Below, piece after piece: positions 37,201 through 53,740 of a stretch of 64,000 nucleotides of DNA. Both the position numbers and the translations under genes were made by a program. The notes beneath the pieces were generated by a model. That model worked only from the letters and a program-made list of their open reading frames with translations. It searched no databases and had not been told where the DNA came from. Source of the stretch: Doris montereyensis. Taxonomy: Eukaryota > Mollusca > Gastropoda > Nudibranchia > Dorididae. The stretch's first letter is position 1. The number at the start of each line of letters is the position of its first letter. The stretch lies in the NCBI GenBank assembly GCA_037039925.1, contig JAXRKP010000276.1:65001-129000 (forward strand). Direction: 5' to 3'.

Positions 37201-37614
37201 ATTTCTTCAACTTATTCTAACTCTTTTCCATTAATTGCCCTAACATTCCATGTTCCAAAAATCAAAGTCCGTGTTCTTTTCCAGAGTGCTCGTAAGTCAA
37301 GCCGGGTAGATCATTTAGTTATTCTTTGAATCTGGTTGGTTTTGGATAAGTAGGGGATGCGTCCACTGTACCCTAGGTAGATGGTGGGGCTGCCACCTTG
37401 AGGGTCCCCTACCGGGCCTTGTTATTTTCTGTCAGGGTTAACTCCCTTAGCCTTTGGTCAGTCAAGACTGGCATGCAAGACAGCAGGTTTGTTTTCTTTC
37501 GAGGTTAACTCCCTTAGCCTTTGGTCAGCCAAGACCTACCTGCAAGGCAGCAGGAGACTCGTGAAGGGCGGGATCATCTACCCCCGTACAGGTACTTACC
37601 TGTCCACTGCCCGG
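34300..37614 (-). mobile_element. RTE-like non-LTR retrotransposon, ~3.3 kb, decayed
   Basis: Minus-strand element. The endonuclease region near 37,200-36,640 has VDILAITETKKKGQG, GDLNARVGN and SIIDYIIV. The reverse transcriptase at 35,830-35,100 has KLGKAPGA, VVPIHKKGS, SNYRGISLLS, HQSGFRPGRSVQDHIF, FIDLEKAF and the catalytic FADDLVLF. The C-terminal region near 34,760-34,510 has TLLYGSETW and LRWFGHVNRM. Frames shift repeatedly, so it is inactive. The ends are fixed by an 8-bp target duplication, AGAAATAT on the minus strand, and by the uninterrupted relative at 20,483-20,490. Confidence 0.92.
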
Positions 37615-37806
37615 ATATTTCTGGCTTTCATTGTATAATAGCTGTGTTGAAAGATAGGCCTGTACCGTTTCTATAATTATAAAGAATCGATACTGACCTT
37701 CTTTATGATATTGTATCATTATGACGGTAATGAACTGCTATATCCACTAGTAGTATTAGTAGTATGATAGACTAGATTTATCCCATTTTCAGCAAAAATG
37801 GCATTC
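37615..37806 (-). repeat. Interspersed repeat X, minus copy, upstream half
   Basis: The minus strand reads GCCATTTTTGCTGAAAATGG, then AGTATCGATTCTTTATAATT and AGCCAGAAATAT, where the RTE begins. This matches 20,307-20,490. Confidence 0.78.
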
Positions 37807-38160
37807 CCTGACTGGCTTTACAGTTTATCTTTATGACTTAATGGCAAACAAAACTACTGGTCATAACTTTATAGTTAAATTAATGACAACACAAAACTGA
37901 CTGGCCATAACTTACAGTTTATCATTATGACTTAATGACAAACCAAACTGACTGGTCATAACTTTACAGTTTATCATTATGACTTAATGACAAAACAGAC
38001 TGACAGGCCATAACTTTACAGTTTATCATTATGATGTAATGACAGAGCAAACTGACTGGTCATAACTTACAGTTTATCTTTAGTGACTTAAGTTAACGAC
38101 AAAGGAAACTGACTGGCAATGACTAAACACTTTATCTTTGTGATTTAATGACAAAGCAAA
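37807..38160 (+). repeat. Tandem repeat, unit about 58 bp
   Basis: About six to seven units of the pattern ACTGACTGGTCATAACTTTA, CAGTTTATCATTATGACTTA, ATGACAAACCAA, with point changes and small indels. It directly joins repeat X on the left and the (GA)n tract on the right. Confidence 0.88.
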
Positions 38161-38162
38161 CT

Positions 38163-42515
<4,353 letters not shown>

Positions 42516-42516
42516 G

Positions 42517-43644
42517 TAAGAGTATGTCAACTTTACATGAATGCTGTAGGTGAATGTTGTACACAAAATTAGGTGGATGCTGTACATGTACATAATTGAT
42601 GTATGTGAATGCAGTGTCAATATTCATGTGAATGACAACATGTATTCATGTTGAAGGCTGTGTTAAGTACATGAATGCAGTAATGAAAGACATTTAGGGC
42701 TGTACATAACATGTTGTACATGAACTATGAACTACCATACATAGTTCATGTACAACATCTTATGGCCAGCATTCGACTACTGCATTCCATTATATACAGC
42801 ATGTTGCATTCATGTAAGGTTATGTACAGTATTCACCTACAGCATCATTATATACAGCGGCATTTGTCAACATTCGACAACTGTATTCATGTACAGCCTG
42901 TTATGTACATCATTCAGTTATTGCATTCATGTACCGCAGATGTCAATATTCGACAACTGTATTCATGTACAGCATGTTATGTACAGCATTTACCTACATA
43001 CTGTACAGCATTCACATACATATCTGCACAACATCTTATGTACAGCATTCGACTACTGTATCCATATACAGCATGTTAAGTACATCATGCGACAACTGCA
43101 TTCATGTACAACATGCTATGTACAGTCATTTTACTGCATTCATGTACAGTATGTTATGTACATCATTCAACTACTCCATTCATGTACCGCATGGTATATG
43201 CCAACATACATCGATAACTGTATTCATGTACAGCATGTTATGTACAGCCTTCACTTACTGCATTCCTATGTACGCACCTATATTATGTACAGTATTCACT
43301 ACTGCATTCATGTACAGCATCATTCATGTATACAACATGTTATTTACAGTATTCAATAACTGCATTCATGTACAGCATGTTATGTACAGCATTCAATAAC
43401 TGCATTCATGTACAGCATGTTATGTACATCATTCAACTACTGCATTCATTCAGTTATGACCAGAGAATGAAGCATTCACCTATAGTGGTCTCAGCATTCG
43501 ACTACAGCATTCACATACATCATTCATGTATAGCACGTGGCTACAGTATTCAACTACTGCATTCTTGTACATGATATGGTATGTCAACATTCGACTTACG
43601 GCATTCATGTACAGCATTTATGTACATGCAGGCGTATATATTCA

Positions 43645-43690
<46 letters not shown>

Positions 43691-46640
43691 CTGCATTAAA
43701 TGTTGTACATGAATGCTGTACACGAATGCCTCAGGTGAAGTATGTCATACTGTACATGAATGCAGTATGTGAACAGCATGTGAATATGTACATAACATGT
43801 TGTACATGAATGCTACTGCATATCATGGATGCTTTACATGAATGCTGTAGGTGAATGTTGTACACGTATGCATTAGGTGGATGCAACATGTACATAATTG
43901 ATGTATGTGAATGCATAGTCGAATGCTGTACATGAATGATGTATGTGAATGCTGTAGTTGAATGTCATAACATACTGTACATGAATGTTGAAAGCTGTAC
44001 ATAACATGTTGTACATGAACTATGAACTACCGCATTCATGTACAGCATGTTAAGTACAGCATTCGACAACTGCATTCTTGTACAGCACATTATATACAGC
44101 ATTGACTTACTGCATTCATGTACAGCATGTTATGTACAGTATTCACCTACATCATTCATGTACCGCATGGTATGTCAACATTCGACAACTGTATTCATGT
44201 ACAGCCTGTTATGTACAAAATTCAGTTATTGCATTCATGTACCGCATGGTATGTCAATATTCGACAACTGTATTCATGTACAGCGTGTTATGTACAGCAT
44301 TTACCTACATCATTCGTGTACAGCATTCACATACATAGTTCATGTACAACATCTTATGTACAACATTCGACTACTGCATCCATATACAGCATGTTAAGTA
44401 CATCATGCGACAACTGCATTCATGTACAGCATGTTATATACAGCCTCATTTTACTGCATTCATGTACAGTATGTTATGTACATCATTCAACTACTCCATT
44501 CATGTACCGCATGGTATGTCAACATTCGATAACTGTATTCATGTACAGCATGTTATGTACAGCCTTCACTTACTGCATTCATGTACAATATATTATGTAC
44601 AGTATTCGACTACTGCATTCATGTACAGCATTCATTAATGCATACAACATGTTATGTACAGCATTCAATAACTGCATTCATGTACAGCATGTTATGTACA
44701 TCATTCAACTACTGCATTCATGTACAGCATTATGACTGACAGCATTCACCTATAGTACGCACCTACAGCATTCATGCACATTATTCGACTACAGCATTCA
44801 CATACATCATTCATGTATAGCACGTTATTTACAGTATTCGACTATTGCATTCTTGTACATGATATATACATCCTTCACTTACGGCATTCATGTACAGCAT
44901 GTTATGTACAGCATTCAACTACTGCATTCATGTACAGCATGGTATGTCAACATTCAACTACTGCATTCATGTACAGCATGTTATGTACAGCATTCAACTA
45001 ATGCATTTATGTACAGCATGGTATGTCAACATTCAACAACTGTATTCATATACAGCATTTATGTACAGCATTCGACTACTGCATCCATATACAATATTAT
45101 CATCTTCACTTACTGCATTCATGTACAGCATGTTATGTACATCATTCAACTACTGCATTCATGTACAGCATGGTATATACAACATTCGATAACTGTGTTC
45201 ATGTACAGCATGTTATGTACAGCATTCAACTACTGCATTCATGTACCACATGTTATGTCAACATTCGACAACCGTATTCATGTACAGCATGTTATGTACA
45301 GCCTTGGATAACTGCCTTCATGTACCACATGTTATGTCAACATTGATAACTGTATTCATGTACAGCATGTTATGTCAACATTGGATAACTGCCTTCATGT
45401 ACAGCATGTTATGTACAGCATTTGACTACCGCATTCATATAAAGCATGCTATGTATGACATTCAACAACTGCATTCATGTATTCATGTACAGCATGTTAT
45501 GTACAGCATTCACATACATCATTCATGTACAGCATGTTATGCACAGTAGTCACCTACATCATTCATGTACAGCATGTTATGTACAGCATTCAACAACATC
45601 ATTCATGTTCAGCATGTTATGTATGGCATTCAACAACTGCATTCGTGTACAGCATGTTATGTACAGCATTCGACTACTGCATTCATGTACAGCATTTACT
45701 ACTGCATTCACATACATAAATTATGTACATGTACAGCATCCACCTAATGCATTCATGTACAACATTCACCTACAGCATTCATGTAAAGCATCCATGTGAA
45801 TATTAGTCACTTACTGTGTTCATGTACAACATGTTATATACAGCATTCACATACTGCATTCAATACTCCATTATGTACATCATTGACACTGCATTCATTC
45901 AGCATGTTAGGCAGTTCTGTATTCATGTACAGCATGTTATGTACAGTATTCAACTACTGCATTCTTGTACAGCATGTTATATACACCATTCACTTATGTA
46001 CAGCATTCATGTACACACCTACATATTTACATCATTCATGTACAGCATTCAACTACTGCATTCATGTACAGCACATGGTATGTACAACATTTCTATAACA
46101 ACTGCATTCATGTATAATAGTCCTTACTGCAGTTACATGTTGTACATTCATGTACATGCATGGTATGTGAATATTCGACAACTGTGTTCATGTACAGCAT
46201 GTTATGTACAGCCTTCAACTACTGCATTGATATACAGCACATTAAGTACATCATTCGACAACTGCATTCATGTACAGCATGTTATATACAGCCTTCAGTT
46301 ACTGTATTCATGTACAGTATGTTATGTACAGCATTCGACTACTGCATTCGTGTACAGCATGTTATGTACAGCATTCGACTACTGCATTCATGTACAGTAT
46401 GTCATGTACAGCCTTCACCTACATCATTCACATACATCATTCATGTACATCATTCGACTACTGCATTCACATACAGCAATTATGTACATGTACAGCATCC
46501 ACCTAAGGCTAACGTGTACAACATTTACCTACAGCATTCATGTAAAGTATCCATGTATATTAGTCACTTACTGCATTCATGTACATGTTATGTACAGCAT
46601 TCACATACTGCATTCATGTACAGTATTGACATACAACATT
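42517..46640. repeat. 13-bp-based minisatellite, diverged higher-order part
   Basis: Built from variants of ATTCATGTACAGC. The common higher-order unit is about 40 bp, three related monomers: ATTCGACTACTGC, ATTCATGTACAGC, ATGTTATGTACAGC. Two stretches (42,517-42,730 and 43,695-44,030) are in the reverse orientation, and a (GA)n block sits at 43,645-43,690 before the second. A 13-bp period keeps all three frames open for long distances with a 13-residue protein period, so the long frames here are not genes. Confidence 0.94.
42705..42764. repeat. Inversion-point hairpin
   Basis: Arms ATGTTGTACATGAACTATG (42,711-42,729) and its exact reverse complement (42,740-42,758) surround a 10-base loop. 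The arms extend to 25 bases with one mismatch. This is where the minisatellite switches from reverse to forward orientation. Confidence 0.9.
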
Positions 46641-48413
46641 AACCTGAGGCATTCGTGTACAGCATTCATGTACAACATTCATATACAGTACAGTATTCAT
46701 GTATATCATTTATGTACAACATTCACTTACTGTATTCATGTACAGCATTTATGTACAACATTCACTCCATTCATGTACAGCATTTATGTACAACATTCAC
46801 TACTGCATTCATTACAGTATGTCATGTACAACATTCATATACATCATTCATGTACATCATTTACTACAACATTCATACAGCATTCATGTACATGTACAGC
46901 ATTCATGTACAACATTCACCTGCACAACATTCATGTACAACATTCATATACAGTATTCATGTATATCATTTATGTACAACATTCACATTACCGAGGCATT
47001 CATGTACAACATTCATATACAGTATTCATGTACAACATTCATGTACAACATTCATGTACAACATTCATGTACAACATTCATATACAGTATTCATGTACAA
47101 CATTCATGTACAACATTCATGTACAACATTCAGTCACAACATTCATGTACAACATTCATGTACAACATTCATGTACAACATTCATGTACAGTATTCATGT
47201 ACAACATTCATGTACAACATTCATACAACATTCATGTACAACATTCATGTACAACATTCATGTACAACATTCATATACAGTATTCATGTACAACATTCAT
47301 GTACAACATTCATGTACAAATTCATATACAACATTCATGTACAACATTCATGTACAGCATTCATATACAGTATTCATGTACAACATTCATGTACAACATT
47401 CATATACACATTCATGTACAACATTCATGTACAACATTCATATACAGTATTCATGTACAACATTCATGTACAGCATTCATGTACAACATTCATGTACAGC
47501 ATTCATGTACAGCATTCATGTACAACATTCATGTACAACATTCATATACAACATTCATGTACAACATTCATATACAGTATTCATGTACAACATTCATGTA
47601 CAACATTCATGTACAGCATTCATGTACAGCATTCATGTACAGCATTCATGTACAACATTCATGTACAACATTCATGTACAACATTCATGTACAACATTCG
47701 TGTACAGCATTCATTATCATTTATGTTCACAACATTCATATACAACATTCATGTACAACATTCATTCATGTACAACATTCATGTACAACATTCAACATTC
47801 ATGTATTCACTTACATTCATGTACAACATTCATGTACAACATTCATGTAAAACATTCATGTACAACATTCATATACAGTATTCATGTATATCATTTATGT
47901 ACAACATTCACTTACTGCATTCATGTACAGCATTCATGCAAAACATTCATGTACAACATTCATAGTATTCATGTATTCATGTAAAACATTCACTTACTGC
48001 ATTCATATACAACTATCATGTACAACATTCACTTAATACATTCATACACAACAGTTATGTAGAACATTCATATACAACATTCACTTATTGTATTCATATA
48101 CATCATTCATGTACAACATTCATATACAAGATTCACTTACTGCATTCATGTACAGCATTTATGTACATCATTTACTTACTGCATTCGCATACAGCATTCA
48201 TGTACGGCATTACTATACAACATTCGCTTACTGCATTCATATACAACATTCATGTACAGAATTCATATACAACTATCACTTATTGATATTGCATTCATAT
48301 ACAACATTCATATACAATATTCACTGACTGCATTCATATACAACATTCATGTACAGCATTCGTATACAACAGTCACTTACTGCATTCATATACAACATTC
48401 ACTTACTATATTC
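46641..48413 (+). repeat. 13-bp minisatellite, homogeneous part
   Basis: Mostly head-to-tail ATTCATGTACAAC with scattered ATTCATATACAGT, ATTTATGTACAAC and ATTCACTTACTGC variants. The purest stretch is about 47,000-47,700. From 47,985 the ATTCATATACAAC / ATTCACTTACTGC pair becomes common. Confidence 0.95.
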
Positions 48414-48422
48414 ATATATACA

Positions 48423-48688
48423 GATGGCGTCGGAGGCCCAGCGGTTAGGCTGCCAGACTGGGGATCATGAGGTCCCGAGTTCGAATCTTAGCAAAGCCAG
48501 GTCCAATGTTGTGTTTTTCGGTAAAGACACTTAACACGCATTTTGCCCACTCTACCCAGGTGCAAATGGGTACAAGCACTAGCTTCATGTCTAGGAGGTG
48601 ATTATTGTCACCTGTTCCGCTTCATGCTATAGAAATCAGGATAAGCTCAGGCTCTATAGGCCTTAAGGGCCTGGAAGTAATTTTTATA
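48423..48688 (+). mobile_element. tRNA-derived SINE family II, inserted in the minisatellite
   Basis: A head with GGCCCAGCGGTTAGG (box A region) and GAGTTCGAATC at 48,477-48,487 (box B). A body follows with TTAACACGCATTTTGCCCAC, ACCCAGGTGCAAATGGGTAC and CACCTGTTCCGCTTCATGCT. It is bordered by a 9-bp direct repeat, ATATATACA, at 48,414-48,422 and 48,689-48,697. This is the best copy of the family in the window. Confidence 0.9.
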
Positions 48689-48697
48689 ATATATACA

Positions 48698-49840
48698 ACA
48701 TTCACTTAACTATTCATATACAACATTACAACATTCATTTACAACATTCATATACAACATTCATTTACTGCATTCATATACAACATTCACTTACTGCATT
48801 CATATACAACATTCACTTACTACAGTCATATACAGCATTCATGTACACCATTCACTTACTGCATTTATATACAGCATTCATGTACAACTTTCACTTACTG
48901 CATTCATATCCAGCATTCATGTACAATTTTCACTTACTGCATTCATCTACATCATTCATGTACAACATTCATCTACATCATTCATGTACAACATTCACCT
49001 ACAGCATTCATGTACAACATTCACCTACAACATTCATGTACATCATTCATGTACAACATTCACCTACAGCATTCATGTACAACATTCACCTACAGCATTC
49101 ATGTACATCATTCATGTACAACATTCACCTACAGCATTCATGTACATCATTCATGTACAACATTCACCTTACAGCATTCATGTACAACATTCATGTGCAA
49201 CATTCACCTACAGCATTCATCTACACCATTCATGTACAACATTCACTTACTGCATTCATCTACATCATTCATGTACAACATTCACCTACAGCATTCATGT
49301 ACAACATTGACCTACATCATTCATGTACAACATTCACCTACAGCATTCATGTACAACATTCACCTACAGCATTCATGTACAACATTCACCTACATCATTC
49401 ATGTACAACATTCACCTACAGCATTCATGTACATCATTCATGTACAACATTCACCTACAGCATTCATGTACAACATTCACCAACAGCATTCATGTACAAC
49501 ATTCACCTACAGCACTCATGTACAACATTCACCTACATCATTCATGTACATCATTCATGTACAACTTACTGCATTCATCTACATCATTCATGTACAACAT
49601 TCACCTACAGCATTCATGTACATCATTCATGTACAATTCATCTACATCATTCATGTACAACATTCACATAGAGCATTCACTTACTGCATTCATCTACATC
49701 ATTCATGTACAACATTCACTTACATCATTCATATACAGCATTTATATACATCATTCATGTACAGCATTTATATACAGCATTCATGTAAAGTTTTCCCATA
49801 TAAATTTCATGGACATCATTCCCATACAGTATTTTGCATA
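48698..49840 (+). repeat. Minisatellite, 26-bp higher-order part
   Basis: Alternation of ATTCACCTACAGC and ATTCATGTACAAC gives a 26-bp unit. Some triplets include a third monomer, ATTCATGTACATC. It decays into single-copy sequence at about 49,840. Confidence 0.94.
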
Positions 49841-50139
49841 CAGCATCCATACTCTGTTTTGGTCCCTTTGGATTTCAGAACATTTCCAACTCATGTTTGA
49901 AAAGTATGCAAGTGTCAACAACAAAAAAGTTAAGGCCACAAGACATTAGTTATTCATTTGAGTTTTATTGCATAAACCAGATCTGTACTGCTAGAAACCC
50001 TTTCCTTTATGTAATAGTTAATTAGTATGACATAATGTTATATTTTTCATAAGAAAAAAAATGAAAAGAGTTTATTTATGTAAATTTATAAAGCATCATT
50101 ACTATGGACTCAATTCACGCCAACAGTTTGCATGAGAAG
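49841..50139. other. Short unassigned sequence before copy B
   Basis: AT-rich sequence with no recognised feature. Similarity to copy A begins at about 50,140-50,150. Confidence 0.5.
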
Positions 50140-50149
50140 AAAAATAGCA

Positions 50150-52117
50150 TGTCGGTCAAATAGGCAACACACATGGCCCATGTCACTGACAATTGCATCT
50201 CCTCTCAATATCTTGTGGTATAAGAGGGCAGGAAAAAGTAAAAAGTAAAAAGGAAAGTACGATAAACCATCAAAATATGGTCGACTCAGGACAAATGTAT
50301 GCCACAAAATAAAAAACATTTTGAGCAGTTTGAAAACTTTGCGTCCAAACTGAATAAATAAATGCATAAAATAGTAAATGTTATAGAAAATGTAAAATTC
50401 ATTAAAAAACAATGTAGAACCTTGAAATGAAACAATCATTATCACAATATTACATAAACATGTATGATAAAAGTATATCAATTCCAGTCCAACTGTGTCG
50501 AATCACTGTAACTTCTTCGTGGCAATAGACCACCAACTTAAAACTTACAGTGAAAAAATCGTATAAAAATGTTCACTCAATTTAGATTGTTGGAATTATA
50601 CCATGGCATTGTAAATTTCTGATCTGGGATTTATATTTGAGTCTTGTTTTCTCTCTCTCTCCAAATAAAAAAGAAATTTAATCTTACAATCAATTTAAAT
50701 ATCAGTTCCAAGTAAAGGTTTTCACCAATAAGTAGTACAGCGGTAGTTGCAACAACGTAAATAAAACTATCGTTTGCATAAATACAATAACAGCATGAAC
50801 ATTGTTCCCTCACATCGTAGAAGGAAAATATTGTGCTTATAATTTGAAATATGTACAGAATCACACCATGGATAATGCTAGCTTGTATTTAACTAGGAAA
50901 ATGATACAGCTGTATTGAGTTGAGCTTTTAAGGAAACTAAATGAGGGATTAATGTGAACTCAGCTCAAACCAATTATGATAAATCTTAATTTCATTTATT
51001 CTCTTTCAAATTGGGGAATTATCCAAGTTAATTTTATCAGATTCATATATATATATATATATAAGACTATCAGAATAGTCAGATCAGCCAACAATAAAAA
51101 CACTGAAGTTGGTAACAAGTATTTTTCCTTAATAAATTGGAATTCTAGAGTTAATTCACTGATGGATTTAATTCACTCTAGCTGCTTTATAATTTCCTTT
51201 TTTATCCTGCCTGAAATTAAATGGGCTGAAACAAAATGAGAGCATATAATAATACTGGCTAAATAAATAAATAAGCAAAGAAAAATAGTTTCACTACATG
51301 TGACTGTGTACATATTGTAATTATTCAATGCTTCCACCACAAAGAGCGAAAGATTCTTGGCTCAACTCAAATCATAACTGTCAAGCCAAAGGTAAAGATA
51401 ATTTCAAAATCTGAAATTGTACAAAAGAGTTTATCTCATATCTCATATATTACTCATATTTTTCAATTCTTTGGCAACCTTGAGTTGAACCTGACTGACT
51501 GATAGGCGTTTGTTTTTAGAAATGTTGTAAGAAAATTGCAAACTTGTGGACATGAATAAAAAATAAACAAATCAGTTTAACTGCACTGGCCGATAGGCAA
51601 GGGGATGATTGGCATTGCTTCATAACGTGTGTGAAAGGTCAAATTGTAACTCTATGACTCACCCCATATACCCACACAAGTGCAGGCTCCCCAAATTTAC
51701 ATCATGTATCTACAAACAAGTCATTTCATTCATAGTCCTTCTCAACTCCCTGGAGCAAAATTTCATGTATGCGCAAGTTTGAGTCTTGATGCAATTGTAC
51801 ATACTTCTGGTTATCAAAAATTTGTTTTGTAACATGACCATGACACTTGCAAACTGTCCGAGTCCCATTCTTAGCTTGTCATTTGGAAAATGTGTGATAG
51901 TTAAGATCTTAATTACCATCTTATTCTATGGTAAGAATATGGCCTAAAAAACATTTGCCATTTCAGGAAACATGAAAAATTACAATAAATAGTTAAAGGA
52001 CAAGCAATGCACCTGCTTGAATAATACAAGTGGCAAGAAAAATATTTCAATTAGGTTAGTAACAGAAAAAGATGGGAGAAATCGTCCTTTCCGTAGGAGC
52101 CGCCATATCATGAAAGT
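50150..52117. other. 3' flank of TTC38-like copy B
   Basis: Matches 100-1,895 apart from small indels and the 170-bp repeat insertion at 51,659-51,832. No gene is seen. Confidence 0.5.
51659..51832. repeat. ~170-bp interspersed repeat, copy specific to block B
   Basis: ATACCCACACAAGTGCAGGC to AAAATTTGTTTTGT, nearly the same as 52,240-52,412. The matching place in copy A (about 1,553-1,570) lacks it, so it is an insertion in B or a loss from A. Confidence 0.75.
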
Positions 52118-52208
52118 CTAATCCACGTGTTTTGCCAAAACTTTAGCCATCAATCTGTCTGCCATCGGGGCGTTGAGCTTCATCATTTTCCGTTCATTCA
52201 AGAGGTTC
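52118..52208 (-). CDS. TTC38: TTC38-like protein, last exon (copy B)
   Basis: 91 bases from a TTGCAG acceptor to a TAG stop, encoding NLLNERKMMKLNAPMADRLM then AKVLAKHVD. Phase and length equal copy A. Alanine replaces aspartate after KLN. Confidence 0.88.
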
Positions 52209-52239
52209 CTGCAAGATAAAAAAAATGAAAATGCATTTT

Positions 52240-52412
52240 GCAGCCCATATACCCACACAAATGCAGGCTCCCAAATTGACATCATATATCTATGAACAAG
52301 TCACTTCATTCATAGTCCTTCTCAACTCCCTGGGAGCAAAATTTCATGTATGCGCAGGTATGAGTTTTGATGCAATTGTACATACTTCTGGTTATCAAAA
52401 ATTTGTTTTGTG
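52240..52412. repeat. ~170-bp interspersed repeat, counterpart of 2,017
   Basis: Located in the last intron of copy B at the same position as in copy A. Two members therefore lie within 600 bases in this block. Confidence 0.72.
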
Positions 52413-53135
52413 ATTAAGATATTTAAAAACAAAAAAACTCAAAACCCCTAAAACCCCAACAAACTAAACAAACAACAACGTCTACAACAACGTCCAAAAG
52501 CTGGGAAGTATTAAAGTGGTCTGAAAGTGCGTAATCAAAAACACAAATATGAGAGAATGGGGCAGGGATATTTTATTGATAAGTGGAGAATGTTCAAACC
52601 TGCCCTCACGCAAGCATCTATCAGAAAAAAATGCATGCAGAGCCACCCCCTCAATTCTTTTCTCCCTCTCATAGTCATAGGTCCTAGAGTTATCCACATG
52701 TTAAAAAAAATATAATATCAGAGTTCTAGAGTGAAAATTGTTGTGGCCAGGAATTTTTCAAAACTATTTGCTTTGTCTCCAGCAGCCATAGATTGTTAAT
52801 TTATGCGTAGTCGACGCCCTTGGGAATAAGATGCTTCATAATGACACACTGATAAGACCTTTCTCTGTCATTAGCTATGTAATCATTCACTCCTAAATCA
52901 AGTGAGGAAAGCAGAGCAAAGTTTCTTTCCTTGTAGTTTCATTACCTTACCTTTGTAAGGATGAATATACAATAAAGTCGTGCATTGTTATTATTGTCAT
53001 TACTACTATAGTATTATCATTATCTATATTTCTTTTCTTCAAAAAAATTTTTTTTTTTTCATTTGATTTACCCACATCCACAACCAAGGTGATCTCAGTG
53101 TCTTTTTTAAAAACAAAAGCGGAACATTGCCTTAC

Positions 53136-53209
53136 CTCCCTAGCTTGTGGTGTTCCTTTTTGGGAGATTTAATAGCAGCTTGGATGAAAAAAAAAGGTCA
53201 AACACATCT
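53136..53209 (-). pseudogene. TTC38: TTC38-like penultimate exon with internal stop (copy B)
   Basis: Length 74, the same as copy A. However, an AG pair is missing just after the acceptor and two extra T are present in the poly-T run (nine rather than seven). Read in phase it gives AGA TGT GTT TGA, a stop at the fourth codon, before returning to frame at IQAA. Both changes are small repeat-length changes, so sequencing error is a live alternative to decay. Confidence 0.82.
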
Positions 53210-53740
53210 CTGAAAATGAAAGCGTCAAAAGGAAAGATAATTTCTCCTTACTAAAATTGTTCAAAATATATGAAAGACATGCTAACGAGGATTTCATTTC
53301 AACTCAATACTCACAAAACTAATACTGTGTCATGCTTTAACCTAAAAAGCGCTTGTGGTGTTACCGGAAGTGACCTTCTAACAGTGAGTGGTTGCCCCAG
53401 CCATTTGCATGAAAACGACTGTGTGCAAGGGTGAAGCAAGGATTTAGACTTAGTTTGAATAATGATTTCACATTTACACATGATAAAAAACCTATAAAAC
53501 AGTATTTTCTGAAAATTGAAAGAATAAGGAATTCATATTGAGATGTTATTGCAACAAAAGAAACTTTAACTAAGGACTAAACAATAGCAGTGATAGCCAT
53601 GGAATCAATTTAGGCTTGCACAAAATGTGTTGAATGGGAAAAAGTCAATTTGACTACTGGAAATGATAGTGTAATCTCATTGGCTGTTGTTTAACTATGA
53701 ACTCAAAAAGGTCAAACTACGTCATAAAACAAGGGGCGTC

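Noticed and set aside
45816..47984. A 722-codon open frame on the plus strand
   Set aside because: It is made entirely of the 13-bp minisatellite. A 13-bp period without stops in any phase opens all frames at once and gives a 13-residue repeat (FMYNIHVQHSCTT-like).
42517..49840. CRISPR-like alternation of repeats and spacers
   Set aside because: The spacers are themselves variants of the same monomer, the unit is 13 bp, the setting is eukaryotic and there are no cas genes.
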